From Mermis nigrescens (taxonomy: Eukaryota; Nematoda; Enoplea; Mermithida; Mermithidae): a stretch of DNA of 64,000 nt. Where the stretch lies: positions 1-64,000 of the forward strand of contig JAVLUZ010000415.1 in the NCBI GenBank assembly GCA_036768485.1, read 5' to 3'. Under the pieces are notes generated by a model that searched no databases, was not told the origin of the DNA, and saw nothing but the letters and a program-made list of their open reading frames with translations. The translations under genes were made by a program, and so were the position numbers. Every line of letters begins with the position of its first letter. Positions within the stretch are counted from its first letter, which is position 1. This document shows, piece by piece, positions 24,636 to 36,020 of this stretch.

Positions 24636-25645
24636 TAGCGCATTAGCGCGTACCTATAATATACTTGGATACCCCAGCACCTGTGCACCCCCTACAGCTA
24701 AAACGGGACACATCTGGGAGGTGCGGTTTTTTTAAAGAAATATAATAAAAAAATTCGCTGCCTGTCTTTTTTTGTTTTTTTACACGCAAAACTGACTGTG
24801 TAAAGAAGGTGTAAAGTTTTGGCGTAACGATATAACATACAGCGAATTCCGGGGTTTTTTTACCGGACTTGTGGACAACTCAGTATTGACTCTTCGAACA
24901 ATTTAATGGCATAGATTTATAGAGGGAAGAATTTTGCAGATGACACGTTTTGTTTCTTTGAATGTCGCCTTAGTTCTCGAACGGCAGTGTAAAGAGTGCG
25001 AAAAAACGGGGGTGAAAAGACACATTTTGGTCGAGTTTTCGACTTGTTTATGTCTGCCAACAACTCCGGTTATAAGTTTTGAGAATTTTTTCTAACAGAA
25101 ATGTACTACAGATCAAGGGATATCTTGTGCTTACCAGCAAACTTTTCTACAATCAATACGCACTTAGTACCAGAGGTTTAAACTTTATACTCTAGTGGAT
25201 AAGTAAAAAACAGATCTTGTCCAAGATTTCTCTGCCAACTTTTGTCAGTTATGAGTTGGGAGGAATTGAATAAAATTAAATGAAGTAACTTCTAAGGGCT
25301 ATACGTCGAAGCAAGCTACGTTCAAAAAAACGTAATATTTAGATGTATATGGGGATGTAAAGTTCGAAATCTGAGGTGTAAAATAAGCGAAAAACAGGTT
25401 ATTTCGTATTTTGATTGGTAAATCATATCAAATGTTTTTCGGAACATAAATTTGGCATATTCAAACGTACTACAATCAAAGGGCTACAAACTGGCCCAAC
25501 CGAATTTATTTACACTCAATGGGGCGTTAGGTTAAGATTTTTCAAGTTTACAATGTGGTGGACAGTGGAAAATGCGTGTTTGTCCATTTTTTTGTTCGCC
25601 ACTTTCTCTGTTCAGAAGTCGAGCGAGGTCGAATAGGATAAAAAA
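24636..25645 (+). mobile_element. rep-D left-arm fragment
   Basis: About 1.0 kb beginning at the hairpin end (TAGCGCATTAGCGCGTACC) and colinear with 8471-9490. It stops where the rep-C end of the next element begins. Confidence 0.7.
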
Positions 25646-26862
25646 TAGCAAAGAAAAATGCTCAGATGGAACAAAAAAGGTAGAATATACGTGGAACAAA
25701 GAATTATCAAGGACGTAAAAGGGGGGACTAGAAAAATCCTATCTACAAATGTCACCAAATTTGCTGAAACTCATAAATTTCCTAAACAAAGAAAAAATGA
25801 AAGTAAGTAAATCAAAGAAAAAACCTACCTGTGCCTAAAACTCTTTTTTCTTAAGCAACGCAAAAATCGAAGTATATTTTGCGGCCTCTGAAAAAAATAG
25901 GTGAACCTTCTCATATTGTCCACCCTACAGTAAGGGCGAAGAAAACACCATTTTTGAACGGTTATTGTCGAGCTCTATCTATTGGTACCTACCAAAAAAA
26001 CCCAAAAAGAGCAGAAAGATTTAAAAAATTGAATTCTGGAAGTATTGTTGGGTATTTGCGTTTTCTTGTTGGGTATTTTGCCTTGGGGTGCATACTCCAC
26101 AAACCCCTAATGTCTAGGTATGGTGTCCAATGCTTAATATAAAGCTTATAAAATAAATCTCAAATCTGCGTTTTTGCTAATCACTTGCAACGTTAATTCA
26201 TTCGATATTGTGGCTAGATAAAGATTACAAAAAGTTATATCCTATGATTATTTGCGATACCGCAACGAAAGACTGCGATTTCTATATAATGCATGCGTCC
26301 ATTCAGAACCTACTCTTCTGGCATTTAATCCCACCAGACCACCCGGATTTCATTCCTGCCCATGTAAACTGATAACTATTAGGCATGGGAGGTTAGGGGT
26401 ATGCACCAGTGTTCAATCAGAAACGTCGAAAATTGCCGTTTTTCCAACATACCATAATTACTATTTTTTGACCCAGAAAAATATTGCAACATGGCGCTGC
26501 TCAGCTATGGCGATATCTGCTTTTGCAGAGTGAGTGGTTCAGTTATCTAGCCCAATGTTTCATCTTTGTTCGACAGGATGCTGCTTTCTTCTGCAGGCCG
26601 CAGAATATACTTCGATTTTTGCGTTGCTTAGAAAAAGTCTGATTTTTAGCAGATCTTGCAGTTTTAGGCACAGGTAGGTTTTTTCTTTGATTTCCTTACT
26701 TTCATTTTTTCTTTATTTAGGAAATTTCTGAGCTTCAGCAAATTTTGTGACATTTGTAGATAGGAGCTATTTCTAGTCCCCTCCTTCTACGTCCTTGATA
26801 ATTCTTTGTGTCCAAGTATATTCTACCTTTTTTTGTTCCATCGGAGCATTTTTCTTTGCTAG
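25646..26862. repeat. rep-C module, long variant containing hAT-A
   Basis: Ends are AGCAAAGAAAAATGCTC and its complement. The interior contains a shortened hAT-A copy (about 25920-26130) and a second hAT-A-like half (about 26375-26515). The same arrangement is at 54394-55684, so these insertions precede duplication of this variant. Confidence 0.65.
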
Positions 26863-28341
26863 TACCTCTACTTTTTAATTAGCAAGATTTGGAAATACAA
26901 TACTAGATTTCATTTACTGTGCGGTTCTTCTAATAATTGAATGGTTTAAACTTTACAAAGCTACCAGTTGTAGGAGGAACAAATATTCTGATTAGTAATT
27001 CTTATGTTACGTAGAACATCCTGTAAAGAAATATACTTCCAAAACTTTCTAGAGCTAAACTTAATTTACATTTTAAACTTTACACAAGAGTGTAAAGAAT
27101 TTTAGTAGGATTAATAATTTCGATATTGCTCTGATATAACGATCAGCATTTATTAAGAAATGAAACCTCTATAATGTTCTAAGAACAAATTAACATTAGG
27201 TGTTAATCACTTTACACTACTCTTCATGCGCCCCTAGCAGACGTATCACATCTGTTTCCATATATATTTTACGACTTCAGGGAAAAAATAAGTTACCGTG
27301 AGGCTCTAGAATGGAGCTTATTATACAGTGTAAACTTTACACTAGCAGCGAGTGTAAAGAAGATTTTAGTCGGTTTTGTAAATTCGATATTACTCGGATA
27401 TTACGATCAACATTCATGGAAAAATTACGTCTCCATAACGGTTTGAGGACAAATAGACACAGATGTAAATCACTTTACATCACTGTTGAGTGTAAACGAA
27501 CGCGCCCAGCTGACGTCCCTTATTTGATTCCATGTAAATTTTCAGATTTTGGCACAAAATTCAGGTTTTCGCAAAGCTCTAGAACGAAGATTAATTAGCA
27601 GTGTATATTTTACACAACCGCCTAGTGTAAAGAGGATTTTATTCCGATTTGTAAATATGATATTACTCGGATATTATTATCAACATTTATGAAAAAATTG
27701 CATGTCTACAATGGTCTGAGGACAAATAAACAATGAGTGTAAACTACATTTACATCACAGTTGGATGTAAACAAACGCGCCTACGTGACGTCTCACATTT
27801 GATTCTTCGAAAATTTCTAGACTTTAGGAAAAAATTAGGTTTCTGGAATGCTCAAAAACGAAGATAAATACATATGTAGTGTAAACTTCATGTAAACACC
27901 TAGTGTAAATAAGATTTTGGTTAGATCCGTAATTTTGATATTGTTCCGATATTACGATTAATATTTATGAAAAAATTAAGTCTCCATAATGTTCTATGGG
28001 CAAACTAACAATAGGTGTAAACCACTTTACAACACTGTAGAGTGTAAACATATGCGCCAGACTGGCATATCAAATTTAGTCCCTGGTCCATTTCTAGACT
28101 TGATAATCGTGTCCCTGACTCATAACCGGAGAAGCAGGCAGAAAAAAACAAGACAGAAACGCATTTTAAACACCAAATTTTTGAGTTTACACTCGCTAAA
28201 TATTAATGTATAGACAATTTGCGTTGACATGCACCTGATATAAAGCACTTTATTTTTATTCTATTGGACATATCCTGACTTCTGGACGGAGAAAGTGGCG
28301 AACAAAAGACGCAACAAAAACGTATTTTCCATCATTTAGAA

Positions 28342-29631
28342 GGTAACGTCCCGGGTGATCGACAGTCCCGGGTGACCGACAGTCCCGGGTCACCGACAGT
28401 CCCGGGTGACCGACAGTCCCGGGTCACCGACAAATAGTATAAAAATAGATCTGTCAATCAAAAATTCCCGAGTGACCGACAGTACCTACTGGCCGACTGT
28501 TCCGAGTGGCCGACAGTCCCGGGTGGCCGACTGTACCGGGTGGCCGACAGTCCCGAGTGGCCGACACTGTACCGGGTGATCGATAGATGGCATGAAAATT
28601 TCCAAATGACTCAGTTGCACTATCACTATAAATAAATATTTTTTTAAAAATCGAAATACGTAATTTTTTCATTCTCTTAGAATAGCAATAAAAATTTGCA
28701 CTGGCATAAATGTGAATATAAACTTATTACATGTACATATTGTATTGTATATAAACTTATTAAATGTGCATATTTACTTAACAATTTTGTTTCAAATATC
28801 AAATATTCATTTTTGTCCAGTCGTCTTTAGGATCGTGAATTACTTATATTTTTGTGCGCGTTAAATTCGGCCTACAGCGTAGTTTCACATGCGCTATGGA
28901 ATGCATAAGCAATAAATCGCGTTTAGGCACCTTCAGAATCAAAAAATTCTAAAAATAAAACCTCATTTGCATTTTGAATCGGGCGGATACTTAATCCTTT
29001 TTTGTCAAAATAAACATTTTTAAGTGGAGCGTTGCACAGTATTTTCGAAAACTGAGAAACTGGCTGCACAAAAGTCTTGGCTACGCCTCTGTTTTTGGTT
29101 AAATGGCGAGTAAATCATTTGATGGCACTTTCGCAGCACTGAAGTTACACAAATATGTAGCTGTAATTTTGCAGCCACAATAAGTTTAAGTAGGATAGCA
29201 CTAAAATATTACGAAATGTAAATAATAGGCCTTTTTTACCAAATCCTGCATGTTTTAAATTTGCTATGAATTCATATGAGCAATGTTATTGCATTGGTAA
29301 AACTATTTATGTGCATAAATAGGTATGTACCTACTTGAAAAGGCATTAATTTTCCGAAATCATTAGTCAGTTAGGAATTTTCATGACAATTTTATTATTA
29401 TACCACTTGTCGGTCACCCGGGACTGTCGGCCACCCGGTACAGTCGGCCACCCGGGACTGTCGGCCACCCGGTATAGCCGGCCACCCGGGACTGTCGGCC
29501 AGACGGGAATTTTTTGATTGACAGATCTATTCTTAAAACCATTTGTCGGTCACCCGGGACTGTCGGTCACCCGGGACTGTCGGTCACCCGGGACTGTCGG
29601 TCACTCGGGACTGTCGGTCACCCGGGACACA
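28342..29631. mobile_element. FB-F foldback-like element with CCCGGG tandem-repeat ends
   Basis: About 1290 bp flanked by the 11-base direct repeat ATCATTTAGAA (28331-28341 and 29632-29642). Each end is roughly 230 bp, built of two blocks of a 17-18 bp unit, GTCCCGGGTGACCGACA and variants, separated by an AGATCTGTCAATCAAAAATT-like spacer; the right end is the inverted copy. The core (about 28590-29400) is AT-rich with no coding frame. Long inverted ends made of short tandem units resemble Foldback-type elements, and duplications of 9-11 bp suit Mutator-like relatives. It sits inside a rep-D copy, and the undisturbed target is readable at 9408-9425 (complement). Confidence 0.8.
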
Positions 29632-30595
29632 ATCATTTAGAACACTGTAAACTTTAAAATTCCGTACCGAACTCCCCATTAAGTTTAAAGAAATTCGGTT
29701 TGGTACAATTTGTAGCTTTTAAATCGTAGTACATTCTTGTGAGCCGAAATGCTCTTGCAAAAATTATTTGGTATGATTTATTAATCAAAAATTCGGAAAA
29801 AACGTGTTTTTTCGCCCATTTTTTACCTCTGATTCCGAACTTTACACCCCCATAAATAACTCAATATTGCGTTTTTTTAAATGCGATTTGCTGCGTATGT
29901 GTAGCTACTGAGAGGCACTATATTACTGCTGAATTTGATTTCACCTGACTCATAAGCGGAAAAATTTGGCAGGAGAAATCTTAGTTAAAATCTGTTTTTA
30001 CTCCATCCACTAGAGTGTAAACTTTAAACCCCAGGATCTAACTCACCATAGAGCGTAGAAGACTTTGCTTATATGCAGAATGTATCCCTTGATCCGCTCT
30101 ACATTTCTGTCAGAAAACATTTTAAAAACTCATAACCGGAGTTAGTATCAGACATAAGCAGGTTGAAAACTCGATCAAAAAGTGCTTTTTCACCCCCAGA
30201 TTTTCGCACTCTTTACACTGCCATTCGAAAACTAATGCGAATTTCAAAACACAAAAAATGATGATCTGTAGAATTCATCTCTCTATAATCCTATGCTATT
30301 TAATTGTTCGAGTCTCCAATAATCAGTTGTCCACATGCCGCAGTAAAAAGGTCCCAAAATTTGTCTTATGTTATTACATTACAAAAAAATTTACACCTTC
30401 TTTACACTGTCAGTTTTGAGTTTCAAGAAAAACAAAAAAATACGAGCAGCCAATTTTTATATTATCTTTCTTTAAAAAAGCGCACCTTCCAGAAGTGTCC
30501 AGTTATAGCTGTAGGGGGTGCACAGGTGTTAGGAGTACCCAAGTATATTACAGGTACGCGCTAACGCGCTACCTATGATAAAGTAGTTTCTAAGG

Positions 30596-31860
30596 GGTAC
30601 GCGTCACAGCAAATTGCGTTTGTTTACATCAATATTTAGCTGGGAGGTGTAAAGTCAAAAAATGGGGGAGTTAAACGTGTTTCTGGGTTGTTTTTTCTGC
30701 CAAGTTCTGGGTTATGATTCTGGACATAATCTCAACTTTAAAAATAAGCCAGAAACCAAATGTGATATGCCATTTGTTTGCACTCAACAGTGGTGTAAAG
30801 TGGTTTACATCTGATATTTATTTGTCCCCGGGCTATTGTGGAGACTTGATTTTTCCATAAATGTTGATCGTAATATCAGAGTAATATCAGAATTACGAAT
30901 CCGACTGAAATTTTCTTTACATTCCGTAGTTGTGTTAAGTTTACACTGCATATTAACTTCAGTTCTAGAGCCTTGCAGAAGCTTGATTTTTTCCAAAGTC
31001 TAAAAATGTACCAGAAATCAAATGTAACACGCCAGTTGAGCGCGTTTGCTTACACTCAACAGTGGTGTAAAGTAGTTTACAACTGATGCCTTTTTGTTCT
31101 CGGGTTATTGTGGAGACTCAATTTTTTCATATATCCCAATCGTAATATCAGAGTAATATTAGAATTACGAATCCGACTGAAATCTCCTTTACACTCTGCG
31201 GTTGTGTGAAGTTTACTCTGCATATTGACTTTAGTTCTAGAGCCTTGCGGAAGCTTAATTTTTTCAAAATGTTCTACGTAAAATCAGAATTGGGAATCTG
31301 ACTGTTAGTTTTCTCTACACCTAAAAGTTGTGTAAAGTTTGCACTATTCATTTATTGTTAATATGTAGTTTATACTACAAATTTATTTTACTTCCAAATT
31401 TGAGCGTTAGTGTTCCTTACACTTGATATTTGCGTAAAGTTTATACTGAAAACTTTCATCTCTTTAAATAATATAAAGGTTGTCTTGTTTAAAAAGGATA
31501 ATGCTGATGTTAAGAACAATATGGTTTTCCGCGTTCTTGGACTGCTGTCATTATTGTGGCATGTTACTGTTTGTGTTTACTGGCTGATTTACTCAAATCA
31601 TGCTGATTAAAAGTAGGGTACTAGCAAAGAAAAATGCTCCCATAGAACAAAAAGGATGAATATACTTGGAATTGTGGATTATTGAGGATGTAAAAGGAGG
31701 GGACTAGGAAAAGCTACCTAAAGTCGCAAAATCTGCTAAAAATCACACTTTCCGTAAGCAACGCAAAAAATCGAGGTATATTCTTGCAGGTCTCTAAAAA
31801 ATGTCTTACAACGCGGAAAACAATATTGTTCTGAACATCAGCAGTATCTTATTTAAACAA
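30596..31860 (+). mobile_element. rep-D right part with half a rep-C module
   Basis: Colinear with the inner part of rep-D copy 1, including the tandem units (30860 and 31130 areas) and the segment before rep-C (31480-31615 matches 11400-11540). The rep-C left arm starts at 31621 and breaks off near 31795. The hairpin end is missing. Confidence 0.6.
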
Positions 31861-32092
31861 TACAACCTTGTCTTATTTCTGGAAACATTTGATCTGCAGA
31901 TCAAATGTTTCCAGAAAATCTAGTGAAGCCAGCAATGGTATGAATGTAGGGCCGGGGGTATAACCTTTGTATCCCCTTGTAAGTATGAAGCTATGAAGCT
32001 TTTGTACTTAAACTTGCTTTGTCTCATGCGCTTTCCTCTGTGTAGGGAGCTGCGTATATCCCGACCACTCCTCTCAGCCCGACCGGGATTAT

Positions 32093-32253
32093 AGTCTGTT
32101 ACACATAACTTCGTGCATAAATCTTAAGAATTCTCATCGGCGATAACGCCGAGGGTTACGATAATTATATATCAGGTCAATGCTCTGTCAGCTTATTGTC
32201 GGGAGAGTTTTGGAATTTATGACCGAAGTTGTATGAAAACAAACTGTAGTTAC
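32093..32253. mobile_element. mite-H short hairpin element
   Basis: Starts TATAGTCTGTTACACATAA and ends in the complementary AACAAACTGTAG. Interior matches 12293-12461 and 58498-58637, including GCCGAGGGTTACGA and CTGTCAGCTTATTG. Confidence 0.6.
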
Positions 32254-32430
32254 AAATGGAGGCTTTGCCGAGCCATCTGAAATTTACTCATAGTGTAACC
32301 AGCAACTCAGAGACGTTATCTTGTCTGACAACTAATTATTTTGGAATGAATTTCCGAGTTAAAATTGAAGGGTAAGGTACCTATGTACCTACTCAAAGTC
32401 GCTTATTCTAACCTTTTTATTACTCGTGTT

Positions 32431-32699
32431 CATAGGTGGGCAGCACCGAAATTCTGAGGTGGGTAAAAATTTTTAAAGGTCAAAAAATGGTCCTAAAAGT
32501 GGTCGTATGGTGAAAAAACACCATATTTCGACGTTTCTCATCGAGCACTATCCAATGGCATCAAAAATCGATAAAAAAGCAAAAATTTTCAAAATCTTGA
32601 ATTCTGGGAGAGGATATTTTTGATTTCGTTGGGGAGGAGATATTTCAACTTCTGGGGGTGCATAGCTACCCTAGCCCCTCCCCACGCCCATTTGTTTCG
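32431..32699 (-). mobile_element. hAT-A element
   Basis: Starts CATAGGTGGGCAGCACC and runs to CACGCCCATTTG. Flanks CTCGTGTT (32423-32430) and CTCGTGTC (32700-32707) match at 7 of 8 bases if the right end carries three extra bases. Confidence 0.7.
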
Positions 32700-32712
32700 C
32701 TCGTGTCGTGTC

Positions 32713-32978
32713 CATCACCTGGGCGTGGGGGAGGTTTGGGGGTATGCACCTCCCCAGAAACCACCTCCCCCCTGAAATCAAAATACCCCCCCCCCAGAAT
32801 TCAAATTTTTGAAAATTTTTTTCGTTTTTTTCGCAATTTTTTGATGCCAATGGATAGTGCTTGATGAGAAACGTCGAAAAATGGTGTTTTTATCGCCATA
32901 CCACTATTTTTAAGGCCATTTTTCGACCTTCAAAAAAATCTTGCACCCCCCCCAGAATTTTCTTGCTGCCCACGTATG
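32713..32978 (+). mobile_element. hAT-A element
   Basis: Directly downstream of the previous copy, opposite orientation. CACCTGGGCGTGG at the left and GCCCACGTATG at the right; flanking 8-mers agree only partly (GTCGTGTC and GTCGTCTA). Confidence 0.65.
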
Positions 32979-33093
32979 GTCGTCTACCTTCGCTTAACCA
33001 AGCAATGCAAACGGGTCAATCCGTAATTATTACCAGTGGAAAAATGCTCGAAGGAGCAAATCCACCCATAACCAAACATATCTCCGCCTTTTT

Positions 33094-33327
33094 TCACGAG
33101 CTTGTAAATTCGAATATTATCACATTTACTATGATTACTAACAGCATCAACGAGCGAGAATCGAACTCCTTGTCGTAAACTTCTTCCAGTTCCAAGTTAA
33201 TTCGTCGGATATTACAGTAATGCAAAATTTGCTTATCGCGCGATACCATGCTCCAGTTAAGATATATACTATATTTTTTATCAACAAAATAAGCGAAAAA
33301 AGCGCTAACGAGGGCCCCCAAACTCAA
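33094..33327 (-). CDS. candidate exon, unknown membrane-like protein
   Basis: Open minus-strand segment of about 77 codons without low-complexity bias. It has two hydrophobic stretches (GALVSAFFAYFV and LMLLVIIVNVIIFEF) around a charged middle containing SRDKQILHYCNIRRINLELE. A TTTGAG acceptor-like site lies at its upstream edge, where a mariner-like element (33333-34068) is inserted; a GTGAAA donor-like site is near its stop. No family is recognised. It may be a stranded exon of a membrane protein or chance. Confidence 0.25.
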   Translation of the reverse strand: MSLGALVSAFFAYFVDKKYSIYLNWSMVSRDKQILHYCNIRRINLELEEVYDKEFDSRSLMLLVIIVNVIIFEFTSS

Positions 33328-33332
33328 ATATA

Positions 33333-34068
33333 CAGTGTCCCATATATCAATCCCCTATGATTTTTTGCTATAACTCGCTGAATTCTTTATCAATCTTGCT
33401 GAAATTTTACCACAAGATAGTCAGTCCACCAAGATTTCAAGCCTTGAAGAGTTGGTTGTCTCAAACCCATTTTTGTAGTCACAGGTATCTTTTCTGCAAC
33501 AAGCAAACACTGTTTTAACCTAAACCTCTGTGCTGATATCCTTATTATCCTGATTACTTATCCAAGGTGTACACTACTCGACCAGTTGATATTCCAGATT
33601 TGAAGAATCGCATCGGCATGGCTTTCAAGGAAATCTCTGTTGAAATACGTATGAAAGTTCTGCTAGAATATCAAGAACGTTTGCGTACAGTGATCGCTTT
33701 AGCTGGGCACACATTGATGTCGCATTAGCCAGAAAATGTTTGAAATGTCAATGAAATTTGGTGCAACATTTAATTTTCGTTTGTTTCTTATGAATGCTTT
33801 AGCATACGCTTTGAACTGCGTTCATTTTGTTCTGGTTTATATTCTGCTGTATGAAAATTAAACATTTTGTTTTGTCTTGCATTACAACAAAAACTGACTT
33901 TTACAAAAAGTGCTACTGTGACTACAAAAATGGTTGTAAGACAACCAAATCTTAGGATATTATAATCTTGTTGGACTGACTATCTTGTGGTAAAATTTCA
34001 GCAAGATTGATAAAGAATTCAGCGAGTTATAGCAAACAATTATAGGGAATAGATATATGGACACCTTG
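33333..34068 (+). mobile_element. mariner/Tc1-like relic with transposase fragment
   Basis: Inverted ends CAGTGTCCCATATATC (left) and the complement of CAAGGTGTCCATATATC (right), each next to TA. Inverted homology extends about 180 bp inwards (33333-33520 and 33890-34068), sharing CTATAACTCGCTGAATTC. Internally shortened; the only coding trace is at 33567-33728. Confidence 0.75.
33567..33728 (+). pseudogene. C-terminal fragment of an IS630/Tc1/mariner-type transposase
   Basis: Fifty-three residues ending at TAG 33726-33728, reading VYTTRPVDIPDLKNRI, then an EISVEIRMKVLLEYQERLR segment. This pattern, with R/PxDIxxLKxRI followed by a helix ending in RLR and a final Gly-His, is typical of the C-terminus of these transposases, after the third catalytic acidic residue. 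The DDE catalytic core is absent, so it is inactive. Confidence 0.7.
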
Positions 34069-34120
34069 TATTATAGGAAGCTACCGCTTCCTATATGATA
34101 GTATGCTACATACACGTACA

Positions 34121-34773
34121 CTAGCAAAGAAAAATGCTCCGATGGAACAAAAAAGTAAATATACTTGAATTTCTTCATTGCTAAGGATGTAAAAGGAGGG
34201 GACTAGGGAAAATTTCCCTATATGCGCAGAAGCCATAGGAATGTGCTAAACAGTTAGACTTCCCTAAACAACGCAAAAATCGAAGTATATTCTGCGGCCT
34301 ATGCGCGTTTCTGCAGATTTTCCGTAGTAATTTCGATTATGATGGCGAGTATTTTGATTACTTTATTTCTGGAAAATTTAAAGAAATTTTTTGTGGTTTT
34401 TCAAGAAAACTATTGAGTTGGCCATGTAGGTGTAAAGTTTACACTATTATCTTTTACTCCAGAGCATTGTGGAAGGTCAAGATTTCATTAAATAAATAAT
34501 ACATTGATTATTTAATAGTCATGAAAGTGTCTTCAATGCTCTTTTGCGAAACACTTAAATACGCTTTGTGACTACACCCTCATTTTTCACAGGCCGCAGA
34601 ATATACTTCGATTTTTGCGTTGTTTAGGGGAAGTCTAACTGTTTAGCACATTCCTATGGCTTCTGCGCATATAGGGAAATTTTCCCTAGTCCCCTCCTTT
34701 TACATCCTTAGCAATGAAGAAATTCGAGTATATTTACCTTTTTTTGCTCCATCGGAGCATTTCCTCTTGCTAG
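34121..34773. repeat. solo rep-C element (subfamily)
   Basis: Starts CTAGCAAAGAAAAATGCTCC and ends with its complement. The ~170-bp arms differ from the other copies (CCTATATGCGCAGAAGCC in place of the CTACCTAAAGTCGG block) and are not joined to a rep-D arm, which shows that rep-C can exist alone. Confidence 0.65.
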
Positions 34774-34809
34774 TTCCCTTCTTTTATTTAATAATTCAGG
34801 CCATATATC

Positions 34810-34845
34810 CATAGGTGGGCAGCGCCAAAATTCTGGGGAGTGCAA
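34810..34845 (-). mobile_element. hAT-A terminal fragment
   Basis: Only the end CCATAGGTGGGCAGCGCC and about 20 bases more remain, abutting the 474-bp tandem repeat. Confidence 0.55.
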
Positions 34846-36020
34846 GTAGCTGAAGAAATTTCTTTTTTCGTCTCGAACCCTTTACACTAAAATGATCACA
34901 GATCAAGAAATATTGCGTTAAAAGAGAAAAAATTTCATGCTTTGAGATATTGTAGCCCTCTACATTATAAAACCAATTGGACTGCACAGAAACCAAAATT
35001 GAGCTAGATAAGCTTTAGGACACGCTAACAGTAAAAAACCCGTATACTTTACACTTTTGTGCAACAACCATTGAGTGTAAAGAAATTTTAAGGTCAGATT
35101 CGTAATCTACAACTCAGGGGCAACATTTTAAAAAATTGACCCTCCGCAAATTGTTTGATACCCAATGCTCTGGGCGGAAAAGTGCTTCTCAGTGTAAATT
35201 TTACACTTGTGCGTAATAACGCAATATTGGGTGTATAGAAACAAAATAAACTAGGATCTGTAACGCTAAGGTCAGGGCATATTTTAAGCATAATTAGCAT
35301 GTTCCGCCTACTTAGCGGAGTAGCTGAAGAAATTTCGTTTTTCGTCTCGAATCCTTTACACTAAAACGATCACAGATCGAGAAATATTGCGTTAAAAGAG
35401 AAAAAATTTTACGTTTTGAGATATTGTAGCCCTCTACATTATAAAACCAATTGGACTGCACAGAAATCAAAATTGAGTTAGATAAGCTTTAAGACACGCT
35501 AACAGTAAAAAACCCGTATACTTTACACTTTTGTGCAACAACCATTGAGTGTAAAGAAATTTTAAGGTCAGATTCGTAATCTACAACTCAGGTGCAACAT
35601 TTTTAAAAAATTGACCCTCCGCAAATTGTTTGATACCCAATGTCTCTGGGCTGAAAAGTATTCTTGGTGTAAACTTTACACTTGTGCTAATACCGCAATA
35701 TTTGGTGTATAGAAACAAAATAAACTAGGATCTGTAACGCTAAGGTCAGGGCACATTTTAAGCATAATTAGCATGTTCGGCCTACTTAGCGGAGTAGCTG
35801 AAGAGATTTTGTTTTTTGTCTCGAATCCTTTACACTAAAAGGATCCCAGATCAAGAAATATTGCGTTGAAAGAGAAGAAAACAAGGTTTTGAGATATTGC
35901 AACCCTCTACATCATTAAACAATTGGACTGCACAGAAGCCAAAATTGAGTTAGATAAGCTGAAGGTCATACTGAGTAAAACATGTATAATGTACACTGTA
36001 ACAAATATTGAGTCGTGAAG
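34846..36020 (-). repeat. 474-bp tandem repeat, about 2.5 units
   Basis: GTAGCTGAAGA recurs at 34846, 35320 and 35794, exactly 474 bases apart, with long high-identity stretches between units. Unit 3 decays after about 36000. Content is rep-D-like (GTGTAAAG words), and a single reverse copy lies at about 22880-23240. Frames overlapping it are not genes. Confidence 0.85.

Larger units (their letters stand above)
25646..30573 (-). mobile_element. rep-D element, reverse copy with rep-C module and FB-F insertion
   Basis: The rep-C module is at 25646-26862; the arm runs to the hairpin end at about 30573, interrupted by FB-F at 28342-29631. The arm repeats the diverged tandem units, with GGATATTACGATCAACATT-like segments near 27390, 27665 and 27950. 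Sequence 29640-30570 is the reverse complement of the outer arm at 8471-9420. Confidence 0.65.

Noticed and set aside
28350..28590. Regularly spaced repeats suggesting a CRISPR array
   Set aside because: Units are contiguous with no unique spacers, mirrored in inverted orientation at 29400-29630, and lie in an animal genome; they are the ends of a foldback-like element.
33140..33175. GAGTTCGATTCTC on the minus strand as a tRNA T-arm
   Set aside because: The stem does not pair over five bases and no cloverleaf can be drawn; it lies within a plausible coding segment.
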